From Dacryopinax spathularia (taxonomy: Eukaryota; Basidiomycota; Dacrymycetes; Dacrymycetales; Dacrymycetaceae): DNA of 64,000 nt. Made by a program: the position numbers and the translations under genes. Below, in pieces: positions 1 to 12,053 of the stretch (the stretch's first letter is position 1; every line of letters starts with the position of its first letter). The notes under the pieces were generated by a model. It had not been told where the DNA came from and searched no databases. It saw only the letters and a list, made by a program, of their open reading frames with translations. The stretch spans positions 868,001 to 932,000 of the forward strand of contig JBBPFI010000005.1 in NCBI GenBank assembly GCA_037974965.1. The letters run 5' to 3'.

Positions 1-403
1 AGGTAGTATGGTAGACAAAGTTTTGGAACAGCTCGTCCGCGTTCTTCTCCTTGACGATCAGCCTAGCAGTCTCGATGATATCGCGCGTGTCTGCGATGAG
101 CTTCCTGCCCTCGGCCGAGAGCTTGGATTCGTCGATGGGGGACTTGGACTCGATGTACCGGAGCGTCTCGTCGATCTGCTGGTTGTCGGGCATCTTGCCA
201 TTTCGGAAGGCTTCGATCACGCCGAAGAAGCGCATCTGCAATAAGGCGAGTGAGTATATGCGAGCCTGTGAGGGGGTGGAGAGGGGGAGACGCACCTTAC
301 GGTCCACATCCTTGTGCATCACATCCCTTACCAAGGGGTCAGTGACCGCGTTCTTGGTCGGGTGGTCGCTGATGTCCTTCGTAGCAGTAGGTAAGGACGA
401 CAT
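1..403 (-). CDS. HAM1-like N-terminal domain protein, 5' end only
   Basis: Reverse-strand gene cut by the window edge. Exon 1 starts with MSSLPTATKDISDHPTKNAV and runs to an intron at 236-295 (gtgcgt...cag, phase 0). Exon 2 continues with MRFFGVIEAFRNGKMPDNQQ and further to the edge. This opening, with a short disordered head followed by a helical 'D-R-K-M-R-F-F-G-V-I-E-A-F-R-x-G-K-M-P' segment, is what I know from the fungal HAM1-like N-terminal family (large cytosolic proteins of uncertain role, some linked to lipid binding). Only about 115 residues are visible, so the rest of the domain and any C-terminal part cannot be judged. The ATG at 401-403 is the first in the open frame. Function is not established. 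Confidence 0.75.
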   Translation of the reverse strand, partial: MSSLPTATKDISDHPTKNAVTDPLVRDVMHKDVDRKVRLPLSTPSQARIYSLALLQMRFFGVIEAFRNGKMPDNQQIDETLRYIESKSPIDESKLSAEGRKLIADTRDIIETARLIVKEKNADELFQNFVYHTT

Positions 404-1617
404 CGTTGTTCAGCGTATATGCGTTCGTATGAAGTGAGTAGGGTAGTTCGTATCAGTAGGGGATGATCAAGTTTCAAGTTTGAGTTTGTGTTCGGTTGCA
501 GGTCAACTGCAGAGGTATGCGGGACAATCGGAAGTGCGAGAGGAAGAGAGACAGGCTGCTCCACCGCCTCAGGCTTATATTCCTCCCATCAACTCGGGGG
601 CATGAGGAGGGGCAGACGGAGGCATAGCATGCTCTGCCCAATTCCGCTCTTCACGCCGTGCAAACATACCCCGCCCAGCAGCTTCATACGCGCAAGTTGG
701 GCGAGCGGTGAGCCAGGAAAGGGCGATCCAGAGTGGTCGATGATGGCTTGCCTGCGCCCGGGGAAGGGGAGGTTGATGTCAGATGACGTCTGACGCGTGA
801 GGGATCGACGACTGGAGTTCAGCCACCCCCGTCATAGTTGAACCCTGGAAGTTTAGGGCATTCTGCTCTCTCCCGCTTGGGTGGGCCCTTATTCGGAGCT
901 GAATGACTTGGACTCGTTTTTCTTATTGAATGCCTTTGGTCCGAAAAGAGACAAATTTAGAATGTCTGTGGATGGGAGGTTATCTATGACGTGCATATCT
1001 CGCTCCAGTCTAATTTGCGCAGTTCGCGCTCCCCCACCGAGGAAGTGAGGAAAGGGTACCATCAGGCGCCCAAACAAAAGATAGCTACCGAAACGAAACG
1101 AGTTGCACATTCTGTGGCGATGCCCAGCCTCGGCCTTCCAGAAGTTCGCTTCGATTTCAGAGCTTCTGTGAGCGGGGCAAGCGCGTGAATCGGCGGTTCT
1201 TTGCGGCAAGATGCACGTGCACGCTTCTTCGTAGGGGACCAGGGAAATCACCCGAAATTCATCTGCGTTCTTCTTCGTGGCTCTGTATTCTTTCATGAAT
1301 TTCTGTGTGTCACGAGGTTCTTTGGTTCTCGGAAAGGCTTGATCTCCGAATTACGCAGAAGCTGCTGAACAACACGCAACTCAATCTGGCGAAATTCCGT
1401 ACAGCAACATGGCCCAGCCAGCCAGCGGAATATTCTAGCACGCCCTAGCATTCCCCATCTAAGCTTCTCCGATCCGAAGGTAAGGGATCGCCCAAGCTCT
1501 AAACAAAACAAAACAAGTACAGTAACCTACACTCTCAATCTACGAACGCCAAGTCCACAAAGTCCGATCATCTCCGGCGACCGCCGATCGCCCTCCGATC
1601 CATGGCAGTGGGCCGTT
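404..1617. other. Intergenic region, no gene seen
   Basis: Lies between the HAM1-like gene (promoter side) and the 3' end of the phosphodiesterase gene. Open frames here are short, have no recognisable domain and do not join through introns. A near-palindrome with a TGACGT core lies around 776-793 and could be an ATF/CREB-type site for the HAM1-like gene; this is only a sequence match. Confidence 0.5.
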
Positions 1618-3474
1618 CTAGGATAGGTACGTCTCCCAGAAGCCCTGCGTGCCGTTATTCGCCGCCCCCTCAATCCCCAACAAGCGACAAACGAGGTTGT
1701 ATATCTCCAAGCTCGCAAACCCGTCTATGACAGTCGGTTCGTGCATCTCCTCTTCTTCTTCTTCCTCCTCCTCCTCCTCTTCATCGTGTCCGTGTCCGCC
1801 GTGTCGCTTGCTCAGGGTGCGTTTGACAGAAGTAGCGAACGGCCCGTCCGCTACGAAGATAGCGTGCATGTCCGGCTCGTCGTTGTCGTACCCATGGTTC
1901 CCTTTCGGCACGTAATCACCCGCCATGAGCACTTCATGCTCATGATGGTTCGTTATCGCCCACCCTAGCGCGGGTGCAATGAAGATCGGTGCGATACGTT
2001 CATTCACGTCCGACCGGAAATGATATTTCTCCGGCATGCTCTCTGCTGTCCAGACGTGGAACGCGCCTTTCGACTGTAGGCTGGCCGCTTCTAACAGCTC
2101 CAGGACATAGGACTGGTTGACGGAGGAAGGGAATCGGAGACCAACGTTCGGCCAGCCGTCTTCGTGCGTTATTTGGGAGACGAGCGAGGGGCCGAGGATG
2201 TCGTCTAGGTATACGAGCCGGATGTTCGAGGTAGAGGTCATCCCGTGGTCTGAGACGAAGATGACGGAGACGATCTGGTCGAGGTTGCGCGCTTTCAGGC
2301 CGGCGTGCAAGTCGCGGGCGAATTCGTCTACGTCCCGTAACGACTCCTGCTAACTGTGTTAGCCGGCTGTATGCAGCAGATGATAGCTAAGGGACGCACC
2401 GTGACCTCCTCCGAATCTGGCCCACCTAGGTGGCCCATCATGTCCACATCCGGCGAATAAGCAGTAATCAACCTCGGCCTGCTCTCAAGCGGATAGTCAA
2501 GCCAAGCGAAGATCTGGTCCAGCTTCTCGTGCAACGTGAAGTTCAGAGAGAACGGGATGAAATATGTCGGACTCTGGCCAGAATGATGTACGGGAGGTCC
2601 GGGCCTGCTTACACCGTCAGCTGAGTTCATGCAGCGGATGGTAGCAGTGATACGCACCACATCAGGTTGGCTGTTGTGAGCCCGGCTTTGCCAGCTGTTG
2701 CCCATACTGGCTCGCCGCCCCACCAGTACGGATCCCACGAGCGTTCAGGGTCGGTGTACACGAACTCCTTCGTCGATACTGGGTCGTAGAAGTCCTGTAA
2801 TGGGATGAGTATATGCGTAATTGGGTGGGAGAAGCTGCATACATTGGCGATGATGCCGTGCGTTTCTGGGTATAGGCCGGTCATGAGCGACCAGTGGTTG
2901 GGGAATGTGAGCGTCTACAGGTAGCATTAATTGGGGTTCGTTGACAGCAGTCGTTGAATGCGTACAGGGAATACAGGCTTCATGTACTTCGCACGAAGCC
3001 CTTGTCGGCTGATCTCTAGCAGGTGTGGGGTGATGCCGCGGTCGACGTAGTCCGCCCTGTCATTCTGCCTCAGATCCGCTCCAAACAGCTCGGATAGAAT
3101 CGGTGGACATACCTCAGCCCATCTAACGACACCATGATGACCGTGCTCTTAAATTGATGCGTCCCATTGCTCAACAACGCATCACCCATCTTATCCTTCC
3201 CACTCGCGCCAGGCGAGCCAACTCGATAAAGGGCGGTGACCCCCTTCCCCAGCAACAATCCTAGCAGAATCACACCAATGCATATACCCGCAGTGCGAAA
3301 CAGTGACCCCGCTGAGAGAGACTGAAGGTCATTCGCCTTCGCTTCGGCGCTGTATTGACCTGAGAGGAGTCCTTCAGCTTCGGCGTCTTCTTCTTCCTTT
3401 TCGTGGTAGCTTGGTGGGTAGGACGTCTCGGGCGACATGGGTGGATGTACTCGTTGAGGTTTGGGATGCGACAT
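1618..3474 (-). CDS. Type I phosphodiesterase / nucleotide pyrophosphatase (ENPP-like), type II membrane protein
   Basis: Predicted to hydrolyse nucleotide phosphodiester or pyrophosphate bonds outside the cytosol, in the alkaline phosphatase superfamily. The protein (about 570 aa) opens MSHPKPQRVHPPMSPETSYP, has a disordered acidic head, then one membrane helix (around AGICIGVILLGLLLGKGVTA), then the catalytic domain. Family landmarks are MVSLDGLR (first metal Asp), PTLTFPNHWSLMTGLYPETH with the nucleophile Thr, SPDVDMMGHLGGPDS, FVSDHGMTS (metal Asp and His), and near the C-terminus a NHGYDNDEPDMHAIFVADGP stretch. Five short introns are inferred (the first at 3057-3112), which rejoin these blocks in frame. 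The ATG at 3472-3474 has a CACC context; an upstream in-frame ATG would only add low-complexity sequence. Before the C-terminus there is a run of 12 Glu after HGGHGHD. Divergent from the MFS gene at 3708; they share a 233 bp promoter region. Vacuolar or plasma membrane location cannot be decided. Confidence 0.88.
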
Positions 3475-3707
3475 GGTGCTGGGATGGGATGAAGAAGAGC
3501 AAGAGCGAGGGCAGGTAGGGGGTAGGAGGTAGGAGACTATCAGACCGTGTCTAGGCCCTTGACAGCATCCATCGTCCGTCCGCTCTGATCGCGCTCTGTG
3601 GCGCACGTGCAATGTCCATCATCGAAATCGGGCGCGGGAGCAATCATCGCTAGTCATCTTCTTTCTTTTTCTTCTTTGCTCTGCTCTCTTTCAAGCTTTC
3701 TAAGGAA

Positions 3708-5266
3708 ATGGCGACAAAAGTGGAATCGTCTATCGAGCTGCAGAGTTTGCCTTCTGCCTCTGCTCTGCCGTCGGCCAGCACTTCTAGGCGGCAGTCAACA
3801 GCTGACCTGGTGCAGGAGACGCTAGTGTCTGATTTGGCGCCTGTTGATCGGGGGAGGGACGCTTGGCTTTTCGTGCTGTCTGCTTTGCTTCTGGAAACTT
3901 TCGTCTGGGGATTCAGTTTCACGTAGGCGACGCATATATTGCTATTGTTTTCTCGATACTCAATCTTGTCTTCAGGTACGGAGTTTTCCAAAATTACTAT
4001 GTCTCCTCGCCCAGCTCGCCATTCCAAGGCTCCTCAATCTCGGCAGTATCCGCAATCGGGACAACGAACCTAGCCGTTCCTTATATATCAGGCTTGTTCA
4101 TACCCTCCCTCATGGCGGGAAATCCGCGCTACATCAAGCCGGTGCTATGGACCGCTTTGGCCGCGGGAACTCTTAGCTTCGTGCTGTCCAGCTTTGCCAA
4201 TGCGATCTGGCAATTGATTATCCTGCAAGGCGTGCTTGTCGGTCTCTGTAGTGGCCTGATATATACCCCTGTTCTGCTATGGGTACGCTCATAATCATCC
4301 AGATACTCTCGTACTCGCTCTAACCGTCGCCCATGCAAAGCTCGGTGAATGGTTCGTCGCCCGTCGCGGCCTAGCAAGCGGCATAATCCTCAGCGGCATC
4401 GGCATCGGCGGTGCAATCTTCCCTCCCCTCATCGGCCTCCTGCTCGACCGTGTCGGCTTCCGATGGACCCTTCGTATCTGGGCTCTCATCTTCGCCACAT
4501 TTGCCGGAATCGCCATATTCTTCATGAAGCCACGTTTGCCCATCGCGGCCGTCAGCGAACGACGAAGGACGTCGTTCGACTTCTCGTACCTGAAGGATCC
4601 ACTTTTCATTGTCGTTGTGCGTATATATATTCTGCTGGTACAGAGCTTGTGCTAATGCGTCGTCAGTCCACAACAGTCTTCCTCCAATCCCTCGCCTTCT
4701 TCCCCGTCAACCTCTACATGCCGACCTACACCTCGCTGCTCGGCCTTCCGCCGCTCGACGGTCAACTCGTCCTATCAGTATTCAACGCCTTCAGCGTCGT
4801 CGGGCAAATCCTAATCGGGTGGATGTGCGACCGTTTCCCCTATTCCCGCGTCATGGCCTTCTCCGCCGTAGGCTCAGCACTCACCGCCTACCTCCTGTGG
4901 GGGTTCGCCAACAGCCTCGGACTGATCTTCACCTTCGTCGTCCTCTTCGGCACTCTCGCCGGCGGCTTCCCTTCGGTATACTCGATGGCCGCGTCCGATA
5001 TTGCAGGCCCAACATCAGGCAGATTCGGCACCATCTACGGCTCAGTAGGGGTCAGCAAGGGCTTCGCAGCAATCATCGGGCCCATTATAGCCGCTACGCT
5101 CATTGACACGAGCAAGGCTGGCCAGATCTCAAAGTTTGGCGGACATGGGTTCTCGAAAGTGACGCTGTTTGTGGGGGGGATGATGATGGCCACGGCGGCT
5201 TTTAGTGTGCTGTCGGGAGTGACGAGTCATATCCGGAAGCGGCATGCGGCCCAGGCAGGCTCATGA
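3708..5266 (+). CDS. MFS transporter, monocarboxylate-porter-like
   Basis: Predicted 12-helix transporter of the fungal monocarboxylate/riboflavin (MCT-like) MFS group; substrate unknown. Exons are 3708-3922, 3976-4282, 4341-4616 and 4667-5266, all with GT-AG borders and in-frame joins. The N-terminal tail (MATKVESSIELQSLPSASAL) is followed by DRGRDAWLFVLSALLLETFV as helix 1, then YGVFQNYY, which is typical of this group (W-G-F/S-Y-G-V-F-Q-x-Y-Y). Mid-protein GEWFVARRGLASGI matches the conserved cytoplasmic loop of MCT-like carriers. The protein ends with a short basic tail (HIRKRHAAQAGS). A close paralogue lies at 35922-37451 on the other strand with the same exon borders at least for the first introns. 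Head-to-head with the phosphodiesterase gene. Confidence 0.88.
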
Positions 5267-5649
5267 GCCTTATGGCGAGGTCGACCGCTTGGCCGGGGAT
5301 ATTTTTCGGCCGAGTCGCACCGCTACCCGCTCTAGCGTTAAATGCGTCAAAACAGCAGAACGTCGTTCCGCTCCTTTCTTTCGCCGGGGTGATATGGGAT
5401 GCTTCGGGGGAAGACGACAGGCGACAGGACGATTTCCAAGGGATCGCCCTACTCGCCGAGCAACAGAACGGTGGAATTGGGTCTGAACCAGAATGGAAAG
5501 ATAGAAATGATTCGTGAGGAGGGTCGTCGAGAATCTACGAATGGATAAACATCTGTATGATATTGTTATTCAAACTAACTCGGTGTACAACAGCTTGGCC
5601 CTTCTCAATCAATCGAGCGCCACTTCCGGCCCCTATGGTTTCGAATGCT
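5267..5649. other. Convergent intergenic region
   Basis: Between two convergent genes (MFS and TAP-like hydrolase). Probably holds both 3' UTRs; no coding sequence, repeat or RNA gene was recognised. Confidence 0.5.
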
Positions 5650-7740
5650 CTACCATCCACTCAAGGCAGCTCCGATGCCCTGCATAGCCAGCAAAATATC
5701 CCTCTCATCCGCTTGCATGCTGCCGAATTCCTGACTACCAGGGAGCGGGAAAAGCTCCTCAGAGACAGGACAATGTGTTTCCGCGTCCTCCGGCAGATCC
5801 CCTTGGAGTAAGTAATTGCGCACAGCTTGAGTGGTGCAGTTGGATACATGTCGCGTCGATGTGTGGCCGCTACTCCCTATCAGCCAGCGGCATATCTACA
5901 CATGAAGTACTCACAATCCGTGATGCACGATCAGCCTCGCACTCTCTCCCATATCCTTCGCCAATCTCCTAGCGTTCCTCAATGGGGTTGCCGGATCATG
6001 CGTTCCCCCGATAAGCAATACGGGGTTGGCAAGCTTCTGGGTGAAGTTGCCCAGATATCGCTCCTTCGGTCTGCCGTGCCATGTGCGGCAGGGAAGAGTA
6101 TGCAAACTGCGCAGCTCGCCAGAGATGAAGCTCTTCTCGCGCATTTCCTCCGTTTGAGCAGCCCATTCTTCTAGGCTGATGTCGTTCGCCGGGAGAGCAT
6201 CGCTGCATAGCACAGCGAGTCCTTCCTCATTATGCGGTGGACCTTCTTTCCATGCTAGCTCTTGTAGGAGGAGGGTGCCGTTTCGCTGAGTTATGAGAGC
6301 ATCGAGCACCTCTGCTAAACGGGGCCAGGCGACGTTAGGCCGGTATAGCGAGGTGTACAGGTACGAGATGAGCGCGTGACGCGTTACGGTTCCCTTGTTT
6401 GGGCCAGAAGAGACTGGAATGGGTCGATGTCCAACAGACAGAAGGAGGCTCTCAATTTGAAGGCGCAAGTCCACCGCTGTGGTGCCTTCCTCGTGGATCA
6501 GCGCGCAGCGAGGCGAACCAACAGAAGCACATGTCTCAAGGAATGCTGATGAATAAGTTTAGCATACTAGATCACATGGAACGAAGATGTAAATACCGTC
6601 GAATACAGAGACCGTGTCGTCCAAAGAGGTTTTCCCCCACATCAAGGCTGAGCGCCCATCGACGGGATACTCGCACGCGTCCAGGACGACACGACCGACA
6701 TTGTCAGGAAACATGCCGGTGTACGTCGCGCCCTATTTGGTCTACGTCAGCTCCCAGGATGATCCACTACGCGCCTGAGATCTCACGATGCCTGTTCCGT
6801 ACGAGAATCCTATGGCCATGCAATCAGCAGCCGTAGATGGGGCGCGGCCCGGCCGACGTACCCCAATAGATCAGCTTGTCCTGATCAAGCGCATCGCGGA
6901 TCTCATCGAGATCCCTCGCCACAAACGCGGTCGATACTAATGCCAGGGAGCCTCCCGATTGTTCCTCGCAGCCTTTGCCCATGACTCTGGTGCACCGTTC
7001 AATGTAATTGTGGAAGCAAGGCCAAGACGACACTTACTCATACCAGGCGTCGACCTCAGCCAGGCTACCCGGCCCATCGCTCGGCAGCTTCTCGACCGCT
7101 CGAGCGTAAATGGCTCTTTCTTCCTCGGTCTCCCAGCAGCTGATAGTCGGCTCGCTCTTATTGATACCTCTTGGATCAAAGCCAACAATATCGTATGCGC
7201 CGCCTACAACACGCGAGATATTTGCTCCGCTCGTCCATATCATTGCTGTTCCGGACCCTCCAGGTCCGCCGGGCTCGACTATCAGCGAGCCCAGCGAAGG
7301 AGAAGCCGTCGCACGGTAACGCGTGAGCGCGAGCGTGAATGTCTCATGCCAAGGGTCGGAGGAGGTATAGTCGCGAGGAACCAGGAGGGTGGTGCAATCG
7401 ATGTTCGGTCCACAGCTTTCCCAGCGGAGGCGACCGTTGGATTCGCTGGCATTGTGCTCGGGAACGGACCATGAATGCAACGTGGACCGCAACTGCCTCG
7501 GAATTCAGCAGAATACGGAGCGCGTTGAGAAAAGCCCGCACGATCAGATAAGCGACGGTGAGCCCGATCAGCAAAAGCGAGGAGACTCGGTGCCGTGTTG
7601 GAATCGAGATTGCAGAGGACCGTTTCTGGCCTTGAGATGCCCTGAGAGAAGCAAGTTGTCAGATGGTATTTGTGACAGCAGGCCGAATAGCCGAACCCAA
7701 GTAGAAGCGCTGCCTTCTCGTCAGTGCCGAAGCCGACCAT
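5650..7740 (-). CDS. TAP-like alpha/beta hydrolase (tripeptidyl aminopeptidase-like), membrane-anchored
   Basis: Predicted serine hydrolase of the TAP-like group (alpha/beta-hydrolase fold plus TAP C-terminal domain), which cleaves N-terminal peptides in characterised members; the real substrate is unknown. Visible parts: a basic stretch and one hydrophobic helix (VSSLLLIGLTVAYLI), LRWESCGPNIDCTTLLVPRDY, the oxyanion segment VEPGGPGGSG, DIVGFDPRGINKSEP, nucleophile GFSYGTGIGATYTGMFPD, catalytic Asp in LLIGGTHDPATPL, and His in the HHGFGH segment formed across the last intron (5870-5914). The C-terminus is CTTQAVRNYLLQGDLPEDAE and on to a Cys-containing tail. About seven introns are needed. 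The start is the least certain part: I chose ATG 7738-7740, spliced by gttcgg...ctctcag (to 7642) and a second intron (7493-7541), because this yields one open frame with the anchor helix. Related to the two TAP-like genes at 52.6 and 56.0 kb but clearly more divergent. Confidence 0.82.
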
Positions 7741-8258
7741 CGCCAAAGTCGCACTGAGCCTGATCCTAGGTCGAAACAGCAGTCGCCCAAGCTGCCTTGT
7801 TATAAGAGGCAGAACCACAACAATCGGGCGGCGGACAAGAAGGGCTCATTGAACACGGAAGTTCTAGCGCAAAAGAGGCCAGCCAAGCTTATCATCAAGA
7901 TCAGGTTCTCGACCGGGCTCAAGGATCCGAGCACCGAAACGCGATAATCAACGGGCGCACGTGCACGGTAAGGGGCTTCGCGGGGTTACGGGACATCATC
8001 GGCCCGTTCTTGTGGTTCCCCGCAAATTCCTCTCCTTCGGGTAACAGCCTCGGAGGATCGGCCCATGGGACCCTGCGTCACGCTCCTCCTTGCAGGAGGC
8101 CAGGCCACGGGATGATGTCCACCTCATGGCATCGCTTGCCCGAAGCCACACCTGAGGCGTCCTATATTTTCCTGCAGGACCGCCAGCTTCACGACTCTCA
8201 CTCTCCCCGTTCAACCTCTCTCACCTATTCCCACATCTGAAAGGCAGTAATAACGAGG
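7741..8258. other. Divergent promoter region
   Basis: Lies between the 5' end of the TAP-like hydrolase (-) and the polyol dehydrogenase (+). No coding sequence was recognised. It contains the TATA-like box listed separately. Confidence 0.5.
8162..8169 (+). promoter_or_regulatory. TATA-like box of the polyol dehydrogenase gene
   Basis: The sequence tatatttt lies about 90 bp upstream of the ATG at 8259, followed by a CT-rich stretch (ctctcactctcc) typical of fungal transcription starts. Sequence match only. Confidence 0.4.
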
Positions 8259-9639
8259 ATGTCGACTGCACCGGTAAACGAACTCTACGACCCCAAGAAG
8301 GTCATCAAGTCGGCTCAGTTCAAGGTGTTCGCACCAGACGAGTTCCCGCAAAAGGACCCCAAGCAGAACCTGGCAGCGTTCACCAATCCGAACCATGACC
8401 TTCATCTCGTTCAGAAGCCTGTACCTACTCCAGGACCGGGTCAGGTAGTCGTGCATGTTCGCGCTACTGGCATTTGCGGGTAAGTCGGCTTTACGCATGT
8501 CCCACAGTGACGGTATTGACGCTGCGGCAGTTCCGACGTTCACTTCTGGAAGCATGGCCGAATTGGAGAGACGATGGTCGTATGTGACGAGAATGGTCTT
8601 GGGCACGAGTCTGCGGGTACAGTGTACGCCGTCGGTGAGGGCGTTACGGAGTGGAAGGTTGGAGACCGCGTCGCAATCGAAGCCGGCGTTCCGTGCAGCA
8701 AGCCGAGCTGCGACTACTGCCGTACGGGCAGGTACAACGCTTGCCCTGACGTCGTCTTCTTCTCGACTCCCCCTTACCATGGCACCTTGACACGCTGTGC
8801 GTTCTGTACTTCCTCTGTTTTGCTTCATCAGACTGACTTCCCGTAGACCACCTCCACCCTGCCGGTTGGCTCCACCGCCTGCCGGACAACGTCTCCTTCG
8901 AAGAGGGAGCCCTGCTCGAGCCACTTACAGTAGCTCTGGCGGGTATCGAGCGCTCCGGTCTCAGGCTGGGCGACCCTCTCCTGATCTGCGGTGCTGGTCC
9001 TATCGTGCGTGTCCATTCCCTTTATCCCAGGAAATGAGCTGACGTGCTGCTCGGGTATAGGGTCTCGTTTCCCTCCTGTGCGCTCGTGCAGCCGGTGCCG
9101 AACCGATCGTGATCACCGACCTTGCCGCCTCCCGCCTCGAGTTCGCCAAGAAGCTCGTCCCATCCGTGCGGACCGTGCAGATCCAGAGGGGCGAGACGAG
9201 CAAGGACGTCGCTAAGCGTGTCCGTGAGACACTCGGCCTCGAGCCGGCATTGGCACTGGAGTGCACAGGTGTCGAGAGCTCCGTCCATGCTGCTATCTAC
9301 GTGCGTCCTGTCTTCTCCCAGAAACACCGATGCAGAAAGCTGACGTAATTGGTGTTGCAGAGCGTCCGCTTCGGCGGTATGGTATTCATCATCGGTGTCG
9401 GCAAAGAGATGCAGAACATGCCGTTCATGCACCTCTCCGCAAATGAGATCGACGTCAAGTTCCAGTACCGTTATGCCAACCAGTATCCGAAGGCGATCCG
9501 ACTTGTCTCCGGCGGTCTGATCAATGTCAAGCCGCTGGTTACGCACCGGTTCCCGCTTGAACATGCGGTCGAGGCGTTCAGTGCCGCGAGCGATATCAAC
9601 AGCGGCAGCATTAAGGTGCAGATCGTTGATGAGGAGTAG
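8259..9639 (+). CDS. Zinc-dependent polyol dehydrogenase, L-arabinitol 4-dehydrogenase / xylitol dehydrogenase type
   Basis: Predicted NAD-dependent oxidation of a pentitol or hexitol in the fungal L-arabinose/D-xylose catabolic route, cytosolic. Exons 8259-8479, 8531-8796, 8847-9004, 9061-9300 and 9361-9639 join in frame to about 385 aa. Landmarks of the medium-chain ADH (sorbitol DH) group: [14 protein letters not shown] (catalytic Zn Cys and the family's HFWKHG), [10 protein letters not shown] (GHE), [20 protein letters not shown] (structural Zn cysteines), [40 protein letters not shown] (nucleotide fold) and [15 protein letters not shown]. The Asp after the second strand favours NAD over NADP. 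HFWKHG with an N-terminal extension of about 30 residues resembles fungal L-arabinitol 4-dehydrogenases more than mammalian sorbitol dehydrogenase, but xylitol or sorbitol as substrate cannot be excluded. Confidence 0.88.
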
Positions 9640-9875
9640 GCGATATGAGGTTATGTAGAGTAAACGGGTTGAATGTGATGGGTACCAAAGTAATTCAAGC
9701 GCAATTTTCAGAGAGGGACGAGACCTGCAAGCGCCGAGGGACGGAACCTCGGCAATCACTATGCCAACTCGAGAGAGCTTTTAAGACGGAGTACGAGAAC
9801 AACAACCTTCGGAGATTGCTTGATTACAGCGCTACTATCGGCTCGGCCCGTGAAGTGACGCTCTATACAGCAACG

Positions 9876-10717
9876 CTAGTGTATATCTGACTCCCTCGCG
9901 CACTCCTTATCTTCATCCACCGTGCCTGGACGAGTATATTCGTCTTCCTGCACCTTTCCCTCCTCTCGGAAAGAATACGCGCGCGGAGGCTCGCTGAGGC
10001 TGACCACCACGATATGCGTAATTTCCGTTCGCCGCTCGCGTTCCACCGCATCCTCGCTAGCCCAGCGATATGTGAGAATCAAGACCGCCACGGTAGTCAT
10101 CGTAACTAACGAAATTGTGTTAGGTGTGCACGATTTACTGAGGCAAGACGACCAACCTAAAATGAGGCAGACGAGTGCATCGCCCAACAGGAAACCGCTG
10201 ACCATACACTTTAGGTATGGGGTCCATCCCAGGTTGACGCACACATCGTGCTCGTTCGATGGGATGACAGGGTCGTACAACGCTACCGACAGGGTGGTTC
10301 AGCGCGGACGATCAAGGCGGCAGTAGCATGAGACATACCAGACCGTGCTGTGCACGTTGGATCGAGATAAGCGAGAGGATACGCCGCAGCTGAACGTACA
10401 GTGTTACTGGTTGAGCGATAGTTTGGACGGAAGGCATACCAGCGCGCAGGAGGATGATGAGCCATTTGAACCAAAGGCTACGGCTTCCGCGTCCCCAAAG
10501 CACCCAAATAAGCTCGTACACTCCGAAGAGGATCGCAGCGGCGACGGCTGATGCTCAGTGGTAAGTCTCCCATCTGCACTAGGTTTGGTCGAAGATAGTG
10601 GTACGTACGGAGGACAGCCCAGAGCTGGTATGCAGGCATCCCCCACAGGAGGTAGAGTGTAATGACGGCATGAAGGTAGCTCCACCGCCGGAAGAGAGCT
10701 TGATTGCCCTGTATCAT
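9876..10717 (-). CDS. Unrecognised small multi-span membrane protein
   Basis: No family recognised. Five exons joined by four introns of about 50-57 bp give roughly 230 aa. It begins MIQGNQALFRRWSYLHAVIT with an early helix (LHAVITLYLLWGMPAYQLWAVL). Three further hydrophobic spans follow around SAVAAAILFGVYELIWVLWG, CMVSGFLLGDALVCLILVTM (assembled across an intron) and TTVAVLILTY, then a charged cytosolic tail (EDAVERERRTEITHIVVVSL and onward) of about 60 residues. The ATG at 10717 was chosen because a TATTTAAA box lies about 95 bp upstream (about 10815) and the frame from there splices cleanly to the stop at 9876-9878. This short, tetraspan-like layout is common among basidiomycete-specific membrane proteins of unknown role. 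Confidence 0.55.
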
Positions 10718-12053
10718 TTCAGTTTGTATACCTTTGAATGGCTAAGAAGGCGGGTAAGACGGTTGACGCAGGGAGAGGAGGTTAGGTGAAGGACCCAGCC
10801 AGCGGTCGCTCTTTAAATAGTCGTCCTGGGGTTGGAAGCCATGCATCGACCTCATGGCCGCAGTGATGGGCAGACTCCCGCCATTTCGACAGCGACAATC
10901 ATTGCCGCACGTCGTCGGTAAGATAGGGGCTGTGGGTTCCGGCAAACTCCTCGATGGAAGCGCTGCATTGAGTGACGGACCACGTAGTCACACGCCGGCA
11001 CTTTTGCGCTATTCCAGGAGAGAGCGTGCCGGAGAAGGGCCATGATGACTGGGTGAATAGTATGAGTCAGCGCAGCGATCTTTGCACCTCGGCCTAGTGC
11101 GACGCCCGCATGAGAATACGTCCCAAGGGCAGCGAGAAGCGAGTGCGTTCGGACAAGCAGTCAGTAATGGGGTCCTACAGGGGGAATCCGGGGCAGATTG
11201 TTGGAAGAAGAACGTGCGTCGAGATCTTCCCCCACTCTCCGGAGAACGAAGTTGCATGGCTTTCCGTACGCGGCGAACAACCCTTTGGCAGCGGCTGACA
11301 CCGCGTTCTTGGCCGGGACGATTATAGGCATGAGTCGACAGAAGTGCGTAGCGGAGATAACGAGCGTCGTAGCCTTCTTCTAGTCTTCTTTAACTCCCTT
11401 ACTCGACAGTACGAAAGATCGCGCAGGGAGCCGATATTCGGAAGCGGCGATAGGCGGCCCATCGTTCTGCGTGCGCTCCTCCTCGGCAGGCCTACCCTCT
11501 GTCTAGACGCACATCGTCACTATGCCTTGATAAGCCAATCCTGTTCAGGAGTCTGCCATAGAATTTCAGGGATGATGTCCTCCCTGAGGTAACAGCCAGC
11601 AGGACGGGCAGGGGGAGGAGGAGACTATCGAGCAGGTTGCACCCGTGAAGTGCTTTAACGTTCCAGCAGTTAATAACTTGAGCAAGGATCGTGTCGTACA
11701 GTACACGGGCTCAGAGCAGCAGCACAAGACATGCATCGAAGGTGGAGAAGAGGTGGGGAAGAGGGGGAAGACGCGACCTCAGTAAAAGCGACGAGGAGCG
11801 GTAAGGATAGCTCCTGCATGGCTAATCACCGATCGGAAGGCGTTTTATCGCCGACATCGGTTGTTACGCCCTTCATGCAAAAGCTCATGATTCCTGCCAT
11901 TGGAGCGGCAATATGGCGTACCGTACAAAATTGTTTTGCAAAGCTACGGATTTCGAGCAGCTTATCAGCCGGACATCACGCATACAAGACCTGTCATTTT
12001 CGACTGCCTGCGTATATACATCCCCTTAACTCGGACGACAGCGCACGGCGTAT
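10718..12053. other. Long intergenic region, no gene recognised
   Basis: Upstream of the small membrane protein and downstream of the opsin-related gene. The only notable element is the TATTTAAA around 10815 on the reverse strand. The open frames (the longest about 110 codons) have no domain, biased composition or splice continuation that would support a gene. Confidence 0.45.

Noticed and set aside
1649-1968. Forward open frames over the acidic repeat of the phosphodiesterase gene
   Set aside because: They are antisense shadows of the GAG/GAA repeat and have no independent support.
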